From assembly GCA_019753235.1 (NCBI GenBank), contig JAIELF010000034.1, positions 1 through 64,000 on the forward strand: a DNA stretch of 64,000 bases, in the 5' to 3' direction. This DNA is from a bacterium. GTDB taxonomy: Bacteria; Planctomycetota; Planctomycetia; Kolteriales; Kolteriaceae. Below, in pieces: positions 15,572 to 23,376 of this stretch (the first letter of the stretch is position 1; each line of letters starts with the position of its first letter). The notes under the pieces are model-generated. The model saw nothing but the letters and a program-made list of their open reading frames with translations. It was not told where the DNA came from and did no database searches. Made by a program: the position numbers and the translations under genes.

Positions 15572-18562
15572 ATGGCCGACGAAGCGAACGAAGCAAGCGA
15601 GGGGGGCGCGAACGAGGAGGAATCCTCGACGCCGGCCGGCTCGTTTTTGTCGCGCAATTGGCCGCTGCCCACGCTGACGTTGGGAGCGATCGTTTTTGCG
15701 GGTTCTATTTGGTACTGGAAAGGTCCCTCGGCCCAAGGACATCGCGAGCGATTCTTAGATGATCTTCGGCAGGCTCGCACGCTGGCGTATTCCAGCCCCT
15801 ACAACGCTCGGCCGATCCTTGGCGGGCTATTCGGTCGACTCGCGCGGGTTCCCGAAGCAAAGGGGGAAGTCTACTTTCTGCTCGGCCACGTCAACGACGA
15901 ACTCGCGATCGCCGCCGAGAATGACCTCGAACTTGCCACTCAATATCGCCGGGCCGGTCTTGAAGCGTTCAGCGAAGCCGACCGCGTCGGGGTCGGGCCC
16001 CATCTGTCTCTTCTGTTGGCAGAATCGCTGGGCGAATCACTGGTTGCCGTCGGACCCGCCAATCGAATTAGCGAAGCCAACATCAAACTCTCCGAAGCGA
16101 TCGCTCGACGAGACGCGATCGCCTGGGTCATCGAGAAGCGACGCATTCAAGCATTGTTGATGAACGAGAAGACTCGACAGGAAGATCTCGATCAAGCGAT
16201 CGCGCGATGGGAGAAACTCGAGAACCTGCCGGCTGAATTTAATGACGAAACGAAAGAGACGCGTAACGCGATTCAAACTGCTCGGAACGATCAGACCGAC
16301 CTGCCGATCGGCTCGACCGATGCTGACCCGCGACTGTTTGACAACTATCAGGCACGTGAGGTAGACGATCGGCTCCGCTTGGCGCTTGACCTTGAGATGC
16401 CCGAGGTCGTGCTGGCCAAGGCTGATGAAGAGGCCTTGCAGAACGACACCCGTCGGTCAAAGATCCTCAAATCCCTCTCACAGGCGGCACTGCGTGCGAA
16501 CCCTCCCGCCAAAGCGGATGCGGAAATGTTCGCGCAGCGGCGGCTGGAAATTCAAGGGGCAGGCGAAGAGTTGAATGCGGATGCCTGGCTGGACCATGCC
16601 GAGATCATGCTCGCGGCGGACCGGCCGAGCGATTCGCAACGATCGCTGAGCAAAGTGCGCGGCACCCCCGAACAGAAACGTCGAGCAAGCTATCTCCTAG
16701 GCAAATCGCTTCTGGATCGAGCGGAGCTTGTTGATCGGACGCCCCTCGAAACCTGGCTGAAAGAGGTTCCCAACCGCGTTGAACTTTCTCGCTGGGTCTC
16801 CCGACAGCGAGAATCGCTCCCGCTTGAGACGGATGCTTCTTCGCGCCTTGTGACCGGCACGGCTAAACGAATGCTTTCCCTTCTCGATCCAGCCAGCCTC
16901 AAAACAGCCTCGGCCCGCGCTCCTTATCAACAGGCCATTTCAACGTTTGCCCACGTCCTTGAAGATCCTGAAACCCCGGACGACACACGACTCGAGACGA
17001 AACTTTGGACCGCTGTCGCGCTCGAGGGAATCGGCAAGCCCGATCAGGCCAAAGAGAACTATCAAACGATCATTCGCGAGCTTGGCTCGGGCCCGCTTGA
17101 TCAAGCCGCACGAATTCTCCTTGCCAGTAATCTTGGTCGTCACAACCAGTCTGCCGAGTCGATCGAAATGTTGAAACAGTTCGTCGCTACAGCAGGCCCT
17201 GCGAATCGCTATCAGAACAAGTATCTTCGCCCGACGCAGATTCGTGACATCCTCGTGACACTCTGGGATCAGTATCAGAATCGGAACCGTGATTATCCCA
17301 CGGCATTGGAATACGCAGCGATCATGCGAACGTTTCGCCAAACCATGACCGAGCCCGGCGAGGCCGACAATCTATTTGCTCGATCAAGTGATTCTCTTTC
17401 TAAACTCCTCGCACAGAAGGCCGATCAAGAGACCGACCCGCGCACGAAGAGTTCCTTGGCGGAGAAGTCTCGTGCGTACTCGCGCGATGCCGGGGAAGCG
17501 TTCTTACTGGTCGCGAAGGCACGTGAGGGTTCGGACGAATTCCCAGCACTCCTGTGGGAGGCGGCGACGCATCTTTTCGATGGGCATGCGTATCCGAAGG
17601 CGGTGCCGGTCTTCGAGCGATTTATTGTCGCGCATGTCGGTGGCCCGCGCGAATTTCTCGCCAAGATCCGTGTCGCCGAGTGCCATCTGGCGACCACCGA
17701 TTTTGCGAAGGCACGTACTGTTTTGGAAAATGCCCTGCGCGATTCTTCGACAGCGGTCGACCGATTTCGCGGGCGAATTCTATTGGCCGAGTGCTACAGC
17801 GAAATGGCTCGTAACTTGCCGGCAAGCGAAACCTCTGAGAAAGAGAAACAGGCTCTCTACGATCTTGCACAGGCCCTGTTGATGCAAAACCTCAGTAGTC
17901 AGAATCAAGAGCTCGAGCCAGAGGCGGCCGACTGGCGAGAATCCCTCTTCGCCTTGGCGCAGCTATTGCTCGAAAGAGAACGCTACGATGGAGCGATCGC
18001 CAAATTCCAAGAGCATCTTCGCCGATATCCCGACGAGCCCAGCAACGTGGCCGTCGAGAACGGAATCGCCGTCGCGTACTTCGACTCCGCAGAGGCATTG
18101 ACACCCAAGCTCTTTGCGAACGATCTCAGTGAGCGTGACCGAGCGAAAGCTCGACAAGAACGGCAACGGCGTTTGGAATTATCGAAGAACGAATTCGAGC
18201 ATCTCATCAACCGACTGACCCAGCGGCACGCCTCGCAGCCATTGCAGCGGCAAGATGACATTCTGCTGGGAAGTGCTCTTTCGCGCGTCGGCCGGATCTA
18301 CATGATGCTCGAAGAATGGGACCAAGCCATCAAAGCCTATGAAGACCTGGCGTTTCGCTATCTCGATCGGCCCGAATGTTTGTCGGCGTACATCGAGATG
18401 GCCACGGCATACCAGAAGCTGCAACGTCCCAACGATGCGGCGACGGCGCTTCGCCAGGCCCTCTGGGTCATCGACCAGATGGACGACAAAGTCTTTGCAC
18501 AGTCCGAAAGAAAAAGGGATGAGATCCGCCAGCAGATCGTGAGTCTGCTGGGCAATCCATAA
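15572..18562 (+). CDS. Large membrane-anchored TPR protein
   Basis: A 996-residue protein with an acidic N-terminus (residues 1-28), one membrane segment (WPLPTLTLGAIVFAGSIWYW, about residues 30-49) and then almost entirely helical tetratricopeptide-type repeats, for example EVYFLLGHVNDELAIAAEND, LSEAIARRDAIAWVIEKRR and AIKAYEDLAFRYLDRPECLS near the end. The membrane segment should place the repeats outside the cytoplasm. The gene ends 12 bases before the flgN-like gene, so it probably shares a transcript with the flagellar genes. I do not know whether it belongs to the flagellum. No good Shine-Dalgarno precedes ATG 15572, so the exact start is uncertain. Confidence 0.82.
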   Translation: MADEANEASEGGANEEESSTPAGSFLSRNWPLPTLTLGAIVFAGSIWYWKGPSAQGHRERFLDDLRQARTLAYSSPYNARPILGGLFGRLARVPEAKGEVYFLLGHVNDELAIAAENDLELATQYRRAGLEAFSEADRVGVGPHLSLLLAESLGESLVAVGPANRISEANIKLSEAIARRDAIAWVIEKRRIQALLMNEKTRQEDLDQAIARWEKLENLPAEFNDETKETRNAIQTARNDQTDLPIGSTDADPRLFDNYQAREVDDRLRLALDLEMPEVVLAKADEEALQNDTRRSKILKSLSQAALRANPPAKADAEMFAQRRLEIQGAGEELNADAWLDHAEIMLAADRPSDSQRSLSKVRGTPEQKRRASYLLGKSLLDRAELVDRTPLETWLKEVPNRVELSRWVSRQRESLPLETDASSRLVTGTAKRMLSLLDPASLKTASARAPYQQAISTFAHVLEDPETPDDTRLETKLWTAVALEGIGKPDQAKENYQTIIRELGSGPLDQAARILLASNLGRHNQSAESIEMLKQFVATAGPANRYQNKYLRPTQIRDILVTLWDQYQNRNRDYPTALEYAAIMRTFRQTMTEPGEADNLFARSSDSLSKLLAQKADQETDPRTKSSLAEKSRAYSRDAGEAFLLVAKAREGSDEFPALLWEAATHLFDGHAYPKAVPVFERFIVAHVGGPREFLAKIRVAECHLATTDFAKARTVLENALRDSSTAVDRFRGRILLAECYSEMARNLPASETSEKEKQALYDLAQALLMQNLSSQNQELEPEAADWRESLFALAQLLLERERYDGAIAKFQEHLRRYPDEPSNVAVENGIAVAYFDSAEALTPKLFANDLSERDRAKARQERQRRLELSKNEFEHLINRLTQRHASQPLQRQDDILLGSALSRVGRIYMMLEEWDQAIKAYEDLAFRYLDRPECLSAYIEMATAYQKLQRPNDAATALRQALWVIDQMDDKVFAQSERKRDEIRQQIVSLLGNP

Positions 18563-18574
18563 AAGGGGCGAGCG

Positions 18575-19033
18575 GTGAAAACCAAGGAACTCCAAGAATT
18601 ACTCGAGTATTTCGGACGAGAGCAGGCGTGCTACACGTCCCTTCTCGATCTGTCTCGGCAACAACGAATGCTCATCGAGGATGGTCAGATGGATCATCTG
18701 CTGGCGGTTCTCGGCCACAAGCAACAGATCCTGGGGCAAGTATCAGAGATCGAGACGAGGCTACGCCCCTTCAAGGAAAACTGGGATGTCGTCCGGCAAA
18801 GTCTCTCGCGGGATGACCGAGGGATGGTCGACGATGCCCTTTCGACCGTCGAGGAACTTCTCGGCGAGTTAATCGGTCTCGAGAAAGAGTCCGAAGAGTT
18901 GCTCGTTTCGCAAATGAGTGGCGTTCGTCAGGAAATGAACGAAGTCGCCACCGCCAAAGGGGTCAGCTCGGCCTACGCGCAGATACCGACTTCGTCACCA
19001 CGACGAGTCCTCGATTTCGGCGCGAATCCCTGA
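18575..19033 (+). CDS. flgN: FlgN-like flagellar export chaperone
   Basis: A 152-residue, wholly helical, soluble protein starting at GTG 18575 behind AAAAGGGG. It has the size, charged amphipathic helices and genomic position of FlgN, the cytosolic chaperone that keeps hook-filament junction proteins FlgK and FlgL competent for export. The sequence ELLEYFGREQACYTSLLDLS followed by QQRMLIEDGQMDHLLAVLGH matches the usual start of the family (a helix with L-x-x-E/Q spacing, then a hairpin with the second long helix). The last 20 residues look disordered. It lies directly before flgB, supporting the call. FlgN proteins diverge fast, so the name rests partly on context. Confidence 0.75.
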   Translation: MKTKELQELLEYFGREQACYTSLLDLSRQQRMLIEDGQMDHLLAVLGHKQQILGQVSEIETRLRPFKENWDVVRQSLSRDDRGMVDDALSTVEELLGELIGLEKESEELLVSQMSGVRQEMNEVATAKGVSSAYAQIPTSSPRRVLDFGANP

Positions 19034-19070
19034 ACTTCAAATTCCTTCGATCATGGAAACGGAGCGTGCG

Positions 19071-19487
19071 ATGTCACTCTTCAACATTGTTGGATCGACG
19101 GCGACCGACGCCCTACAGAAATCGATGGTCCTGGCCCAGGAACGGCACAAGGTGTTGGCGGATAACATCGCCAATATCGATACGCCTGGTTACCGGATGA
19201 AGGATATCGATGTCTCCAAGTTCGAGGAAAAGCTCGCCAAGTCGATTCTTCGTGCTCGGCAAAGTAACCCGAATACGGCACGCCTGGATATGGATGTTTT
19301 GCCTGGCAAACCATCAACAAAAGCGGCCGACGAGATCAGCGGCTTGGTCTTTCACGATGAAAACAATCGGAGCGTTGAACAGTTGATGACCGAGCTGACC
19401 CTGAACCTCAGTCGGCACAGCCAAGCGGTGAATCTGCTTCGCAATCAGAACAACATCCTGCGGGCGATCATCTCGGGCAACGCGTAA
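19071..19487 (+). CDS. flgB: Flagellar basal-body rod protein FlgB
   Basis: A 138-residue proximal rod protein. The rod-family signature HKVLADNIANIDTPGYRMKD lies at residues 26-45, within the N-terminal helix that packs in the rod core. The C-terminal helix (ELTLNLSRHSQAVNLLRNQN) is its coiled-coil partner. ATG 19071 is chosen because ACGGAGCG precedes it; an in-frame ATG at 19053 adds six residues without a ribosome site. It is exported by the flagellar type III system without a cleaved signal. It is followed by flgC after 113 bases. Confidence 0.95.
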   Translation: MSLFNIVGSTATDALQKSMVLAQERHKVLADNIANIDTPGYRMKDIDVSKFEEKLAKSILRARQSNPNTARLDMDVLPGKPSTKAADEISGLVFHDENNRSVEQLMTELTLNLSRHSQAVNLLRNQNNILRAIISGNA

Positions 19488-19600
19488 CGATGCCTGCGTG
19501 ATAGGGGCAATAGGTTCGAGCGGCGAAAGAGGTTGAGAACCACTTTCTCCCTTACGGGAAGATTACGGGAAGAGCATAAAGCGAGAAAAGGAGGGACTCG

Positions 19601-20038
19601 ATGAAGTCGATCAATCCCATCGATATCAGCGCCAGCGCGCTCGTCGCGCAGCGAGCCCGGATCAACACCATCGCCAATAACCTTGCCAACATCAGCACCA
19701 CCGAAGACGCGAATGGTCAAAACAATCCGTACGTCCGTCAGCGCGTGATTTTTCGGCCCGGACAGGCGGACGGCAAAGACCCGCGTGGGGTCCATGTCGC
19801 CAAGATTTTGCAGGACAACCCCGAAGATCCGAACAATCTCGGGGCCGAGCCTTTTCGGTTGAAGTACGAGCCAGGCCATCCCAACGCCAACGATCAAGGC
19901 TACGTTCGGTATCCGAACATCGATCTGACGCGCGAGTTTGTCAACGCGCTCGAGGCGGCCCGCGCGTATGAGGCCAACATCCAAGCCATCGAAGTCTTTA
20001 AGACGATGGGTAACCAAATCACTCGACTTTACGAATAA
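19601..20038 (+). CDS. flgC: Flagellar basal-body rod protein FlgC
   Basis: A 145-residue proximal rod subunit. The conserved N-terminal helix reads SALVAQRARINTIANNLANI, followed by NPYVRQRVIFRP. The C-terminal helix FVNALEAARAYEANIQAIEV is the second half of the rod-type coiled coil. The start ATG 19601 has a strong AAAAGGAGGGACTCG site. FlgC sits above FlgB in the rod and is secreted by the flagellar export gate. fliE follows 38 bases downstream. Confidence 0.96.
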   Translation: MKSINPIDISASALVAQRARINTIANNLANISTTEDANGQNNPYVRQRVIFRPGQADGKDPRGVHVAKILQDNPEDPNNLGAEPFRLKYEPGHPNANDQGYVRYPNIDLTREFVNALEAARAYEANIQAIEVFKTMGNQITRLYE

Positions 20039-20076
20039 ACACCGACCGACGAAACCAGCGATAAGGAGAATCGGCC

Positions 20077-20364
20077 ATGAGAATCGACCAAGTCTCTTCG
20101 ACGGGGCTGCCCATCACCCCCGCGACGATGCCCACGGGGCGTCCCAACTCGTTCGGCGACCTGTTTCAACAGGCCCTCGGCGAGGTGAACCACAAGCAAG
20201 CGGTGGTAGAAAACCTTGTCGAGCGATCGGCCGCCGGCGAACGGATGAACCCTGCCGAGGTTGCTGCCGCGGTCAATAAGGCGGAACTCGCTTTTCGAAC
20301 CATGATTCAGATTCGAAATAAGCTAACGGAATCGTTTGATGAGTTGCGTCGACTGCAAGTCTAA
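20077..20364 (+). CDS. fliE: Flagellar hook-basal body protein FliE
   Basis: A 95-residue protein of standard FliE length, the junction between the MS ring and the rod. The conserved C-terminal part reads AELAFRTMIQIRNKLTESFD, followed by ELRRLQV, and the middle helix is FGDLFQQALGEVNHKQAVVE. ATG 20077 is preceded by AAGGAGAATCGGCC. It lies between flgC and fliF in the order usual for bacterial flagellar clusters. An inverted repeat separates it from fliF. Confidence 0.96.
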   Translation: MRIDQVSSTGLPITPATMPTGRPNSFGDLFQQALGEVNHKQAVVENLVERSAAGERMNPAEVAAAVNKAELAFRTMIQIRNKLTESFDELRRLQV

Positions 20365-20382
20365 GGTATGGGCACGAAAGAA

Positions 20383-20425
20383 GAGTCGCCCGTTCCTCCG
20401 CGCCCTGGGGAAATGAGGGCGACTC
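20383..20425 (+). promoter_or_regulatory. Perfect inverted repeat between fliE and fliF
   Basis: GAGTCGCCC at 20383-20391 pairs exactly with GGGCGACTC at 20417-20425, a 9-bp stem with a 25-base loop, inside the 88-base fliE-fliF spacer. There is no T tract after it, so it is not a classical terminator. A transcript-processing, stabilising or attenuation role is possible. A small second hairpin, ATGGG/CCCAT (20436-20455), would hold the fliF Shine-Dalgarno AGGAAG in its loop. Confidence 0.5.
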
Positions 20426-20452
20426 GGTAAAAGCGATGGGTAGGAAGCCCCC

Positions 20453-22102
20453 ATGGCCAGTGGTCAATTGACATCATCGTCCCAACGTCTGTTGGATTCG
20501 TGGGAATCGCTGTCCGCCAGCGTGCGGATCGCGGTCATGTTGATGATTGTCGGCGCCATGGCGGCGGCGGGCCTGGCTATCTCGGGGACCTCGAGAAGCT
20601 CGGACCGCGCGATGAGCCCACTCATGGGGGGTTATGACTTCAGCCTCGAAAGCCGAGAGTCGGCCATCAAGGCTTTTCAGGAGGCCAAGCTGGTCGGCTA
20701 TTCATTGGTCGGATCCAAGATCTTGGTGCCGGCCGGCTCGGAAGTCGAATACTTATCCGCACTTGCCTCGAGCAAGACCGGCTTGCCCGGCAACACCGAC
20801 GATGCAATCGATCGTTACATCGAGGAACAGCGCAGTTGGTGGGCCTCAACGGCGGAGTCCGAGCGTCTTTTTCGTGTGGCCGAGGAACGTCGACTGGCGC
20901 GGGTGATCGAATCGTTTCCCGAGATTGATCACACCTCGGTGCTCGTCAGCGATCTCCCTCCACGAGGGACACTGCGGGCTCGTGCCAGCCAGGGAACCGC
21001 GGCCGTCAAGGTCAGCACCAACGATGGAAAGCCTCTCCATCCTCGCCGGGTCGAACAAATCAAGACGCTCGTCGCGGGGAAGTTTCGCGACATCGGCTCG
21101 CCTGATCGTGTCGAGGTTGTGTCGGACGCGCTCGGTTCGCCTGGCTCTAGTGGCGGCGGACCAGACACTGCCATGCTCACCGATGGAGCAGGCCAATATC
21201 TCATGACCAAGGCAGCCTTCTCGCTGCAAATCGAAAACAAGATTCGGGAGTTGTTCGCCGACCTAAAGGGCCTTACCGTTGCCGTCAATGCCGAGCTTGA
21301 TCCACGCTATGCACGCAACGAGCGAATCACGAAGAAGGAGAAAGGTCCCGTCAAGCGGGAGACCAGCGATACCTCCAACAGTGAGTCAGCTTCGGAGGGA
21401 GATTCAAACGCCGGGGGCGAACCAGGGACGCGGCCCAATGTTGATGTTCCCAACGCGACTCCCAATCAAGGAGCCATGGCCGGCTCGGCAACGACTATCC
21501 CAAACACGCAGGCCAGCGAGACCAGTGAGAAAGAGTTCGATAACTCGCAGTCCCTTTCCGATCACAGCTTCGTCGATTTCGAACCGGTCAAAGTTGGCGT
21601 CGTTGTTCGTTATCGTGTTCCGCCCACTGGATCGAACGGCGCGGGTGCAACGCCGGCCGGCTCCACGGGCCCCGATCCGCAAAAAGTGCGTGAGATGATC
21701 GCGTCGCTGGGATATCCCGGCGTCAGTGTCGAGTCTGTTTCTGTTCAGCCTTATGAGGGAGACGAGCCGGAAGTCATCCCCGAGCCTGGCCCTTCGTACG
21801 TGGCAGAAATCACTCGACTGCTTCCGTCGATTGTCCTGAGCATCCTCGGCATTCTCGCGATCATCGTTGCGGTGATTGTCGCCAGTCGAGCTCCCGTGCC
21901 GAAACTTGCTCGACAAGTTGAAAGCGCTTCCGAAATGGAAAAGAGCATGGCCGAGGCGAAAGAAGACGAGAAAGTGGAATCGACTCGATCGGCCGAGGCG
22001 GCGGCCTTCGAGCAAGCGCAAACGCAGATGAACAAGATCATCAAGGAAAACCCCGAAGTCGCCGCCGGCATCATCAAGCGATGGGTAATGGAAGCAGGCT
22101 AA
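20453..22102 (+). CDS. fliF: Flagellar MS-ring protein FliF
   Basis: A 549-residue protein that forms the MS ring in the inner membrane. It has an N-terminal membrane helix (about residues 23-45), the ring-building motif region (EAKLVGYSLVGSKILVPAGS, then ARVIESFPEIDHTSVLVSD), a low-complexity Ser/Asn/Gly-rich loop near 305-370, and a second membrane helix (SIVLSILGILAIIVAVIVAS, about 455-474). The C-terminal tail ENPEVAAGIIKRWVMEAG is the FliG-binding segment. Upstream AGGAAG serves ATG 20453. fliG, fliH and fliI would normally follow, but the next gene is convergent and metabolic, so the cluster ends here. Confidence 0.95.
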   Translation: MASGQLTSSSQRLLDSWESLSASVRIAVMLMIVGAMAAAGLAISGTSRSSDRAMSPLMGGYDFSLESRESAIKAFQEAKLVGYSLVGSKILVPAGSEVEYLSALASSKTGLPGNTDDAIDRYIEEQRSWWASTAESERLFRVAEERRLARVIESFPEIDHTSVLVSDLPPRGTLRARASQGTAAVKVSTNDGKPLHPRRVEQIKTLVAGKFRDIGSPDRVEVVSDALGSPGSSGGGPDTAMLTDGAGQYLMTKAAFSLQIENKIRELFADLKGLTVAVNAELDPRYARNERITKKEKGPVKRETSDTSNSESASEGDSNAGGEPGTRPNVDVPNATPNQGAMAGSATTIPNTQASETSEKEFDNSQSLSDHSFVDFEPVKVGVVVRYRVPPTGSNGAGATPAGSTGPDPQKVREMIASLGYPGVSVESVSVQPYEGDEPEVIPEPGPSYVAEITRLLPSIVLSILGILAIIVAVIVASRAPVPKLARQVESASEMEKSMAEAKEDEKVESTRSAEAAAFEQAQTQMNKIIKENPEVAAGIIKRWVMEAG

Positions 22103-22139
22103 CAAGTCGTTAGGCAAAACTCAACCACGCCCTCTTTCG

Positions 22140-23135
22140 TCATGTCGAGTCTTTCGCCCAGGTCCAAGGACCAAGCTCGGTCCCGTTGACGATACGCTCG
22201 GTAGGAAATCGTCCCTGGTACAGATCGACGACGCTCTGGCACGCCATCAATGCCATTTGCCGAACGCCTTCTTCGTCAATGCCACCGACATGCGGCGTCA
22301 TCACGACGCGCGGAGCCGTCAGAATCGGCGAACCGGTCGGGGGTTCTCGCTCGAAGACATCCAGACCTGCCCCGCCGACTCGGCCCGACTTCAAACCCTC
22401 GGCCAGATCAGCCTCATTAATCAGCGCGCCGCGCGCGGTGTTGATGATAAGGGCACCGGTCTTCATCTTGGCAATCGTCTCTTTACGAACAAGATGCCGG
22501 GTTTCCGGCAACAGCGGAGCATGCAGCGAGATGATGTCACTTTGCTTCCAGAGATCATCAAGAGCCACCGCGTCGCTGGTATCGCCGGCCGGCACAGACG
22601 CCACCGGATCGTGATAGATGACCCGCATTTGAAAGGCATGTGCCAATCGAGCGACCGCTTGACCGATGCGCCCGTAACCCACCAGGCCGATCGTCTTACC
22701 TCGAAGCGGATGCGTCATTTTTCGATCGAAACCGCCACTGACCATCATCGCCTGCGAAGGAATCAACCGCTTGTAATGCGCCAGCATCAGCGCAAAGGTC
22801 AGCTCGGCAACCGAATCATGATTGGCCCCGGGCGTAATGGCCACCGCAACTCCGCGCTCGGTGGCGGCGGCAACATCCACGGAATCATAACCGACACCCA
22901 CGCGCGATATCACTCGTATCGACGGGAACTGCGCGAGAACCTTGGCGGTGTAAGGTTCCGAGCCCGCGATCACCGCGTCCACCTTGTCTAGATTGGCCGA
23001 CAGTTCCTCGGCCGTGAGAAGATCTCTCACCGGCTTGGCGTACCGAACGGAAAATCCCGCCCCCACGAGAACGTCGAAATGTTCGCCTGCGGTGTGATCG
23101 AGAACTTTGGGACAGATGAGGACCGTCGGTGGCAT
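22140..23135 (-). CDS. D-isomer-specific 2-hydroxyacid dehydrogenase
   Basis: A 331-residue NAD(P)-dependent 2-hydroxyacid dehydrogenase of the SerA/GyaR superfamily. The Rossmann motif is GLVGYGRIGQAVARL. Catalytic-loop regions include SRVGVGYDSVDVAAATERGV (substrate arginine side), LINTARGALINEADL, the acidic partner in VFEREPPTGSPIL and the histidine in TPHVGGIDEEG. ATG 23135 is chosen because AGGAGTGACG precedes it; the upstream ATG 23150 would place that site inside the gene. The enzyme could act on phosphoglycerate, glyoxylate or a similar acid; no ACT domain is present, so it is not the classical long SerA. It converges with fliF. Confidence 0.9.
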   Translation of the reverse strand: MPPTVLICPKVLDHTAGEHFDVLVGAGFSVRYAKPVRDLLTAEELSANLDKVDAVIAGSEPYTAKVLAQFPSIRVISRVGVGYDSVDVAAATERGVAVAITPGANHDSVAELTFALMLAHYKRLIPSQAMMVSGGFDRKMTHPLRGKTIGLVGYGRIGQAVARLAHAFQMRVIYHDPVASVPAGDTSDAVALDDLWKQSDIISLHAPLLPETRHLVRKETIAKMKTGALIINTARGALINEADLAEGLKSGRVGGAGLDVFEREPPTGSPILTAPRVVMTPHVGGIDEEGVRQMALMACQSVVDLYQGRFPTERIVNGTELGPWTWAKDST

Positions 23136-23376
23136 CGTCACTCCTGACATTGTTTCTTACTGCTGAAAGACGCTGGTTCCCTCTGAGCGGGAGATGAATC
23201 ATCGTCGAATATGTTCCTTTGATCAATCGCTTCGGAGGCTCATCGTCAAGCCGAAAGCCCCGAGCTTACCCAGTTGATCAGAATTCTGAAAAGGGATCCA
23301 GAGAACCCCTTGCTTGAAAAAAAGGAGATCGGTACGGTCCCGCCCGCGCGGATTCTGCACCAAGCGAGACAGCACC

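Noticed and set aside
20434-20448. A 15-base word (CGATGGGTAGGAAGC) shared with 30254-30268 in the candidate RNA
   Set aside because: About two repeated 15-mers are expected by chance in 64 kb, and the two contexts differ.
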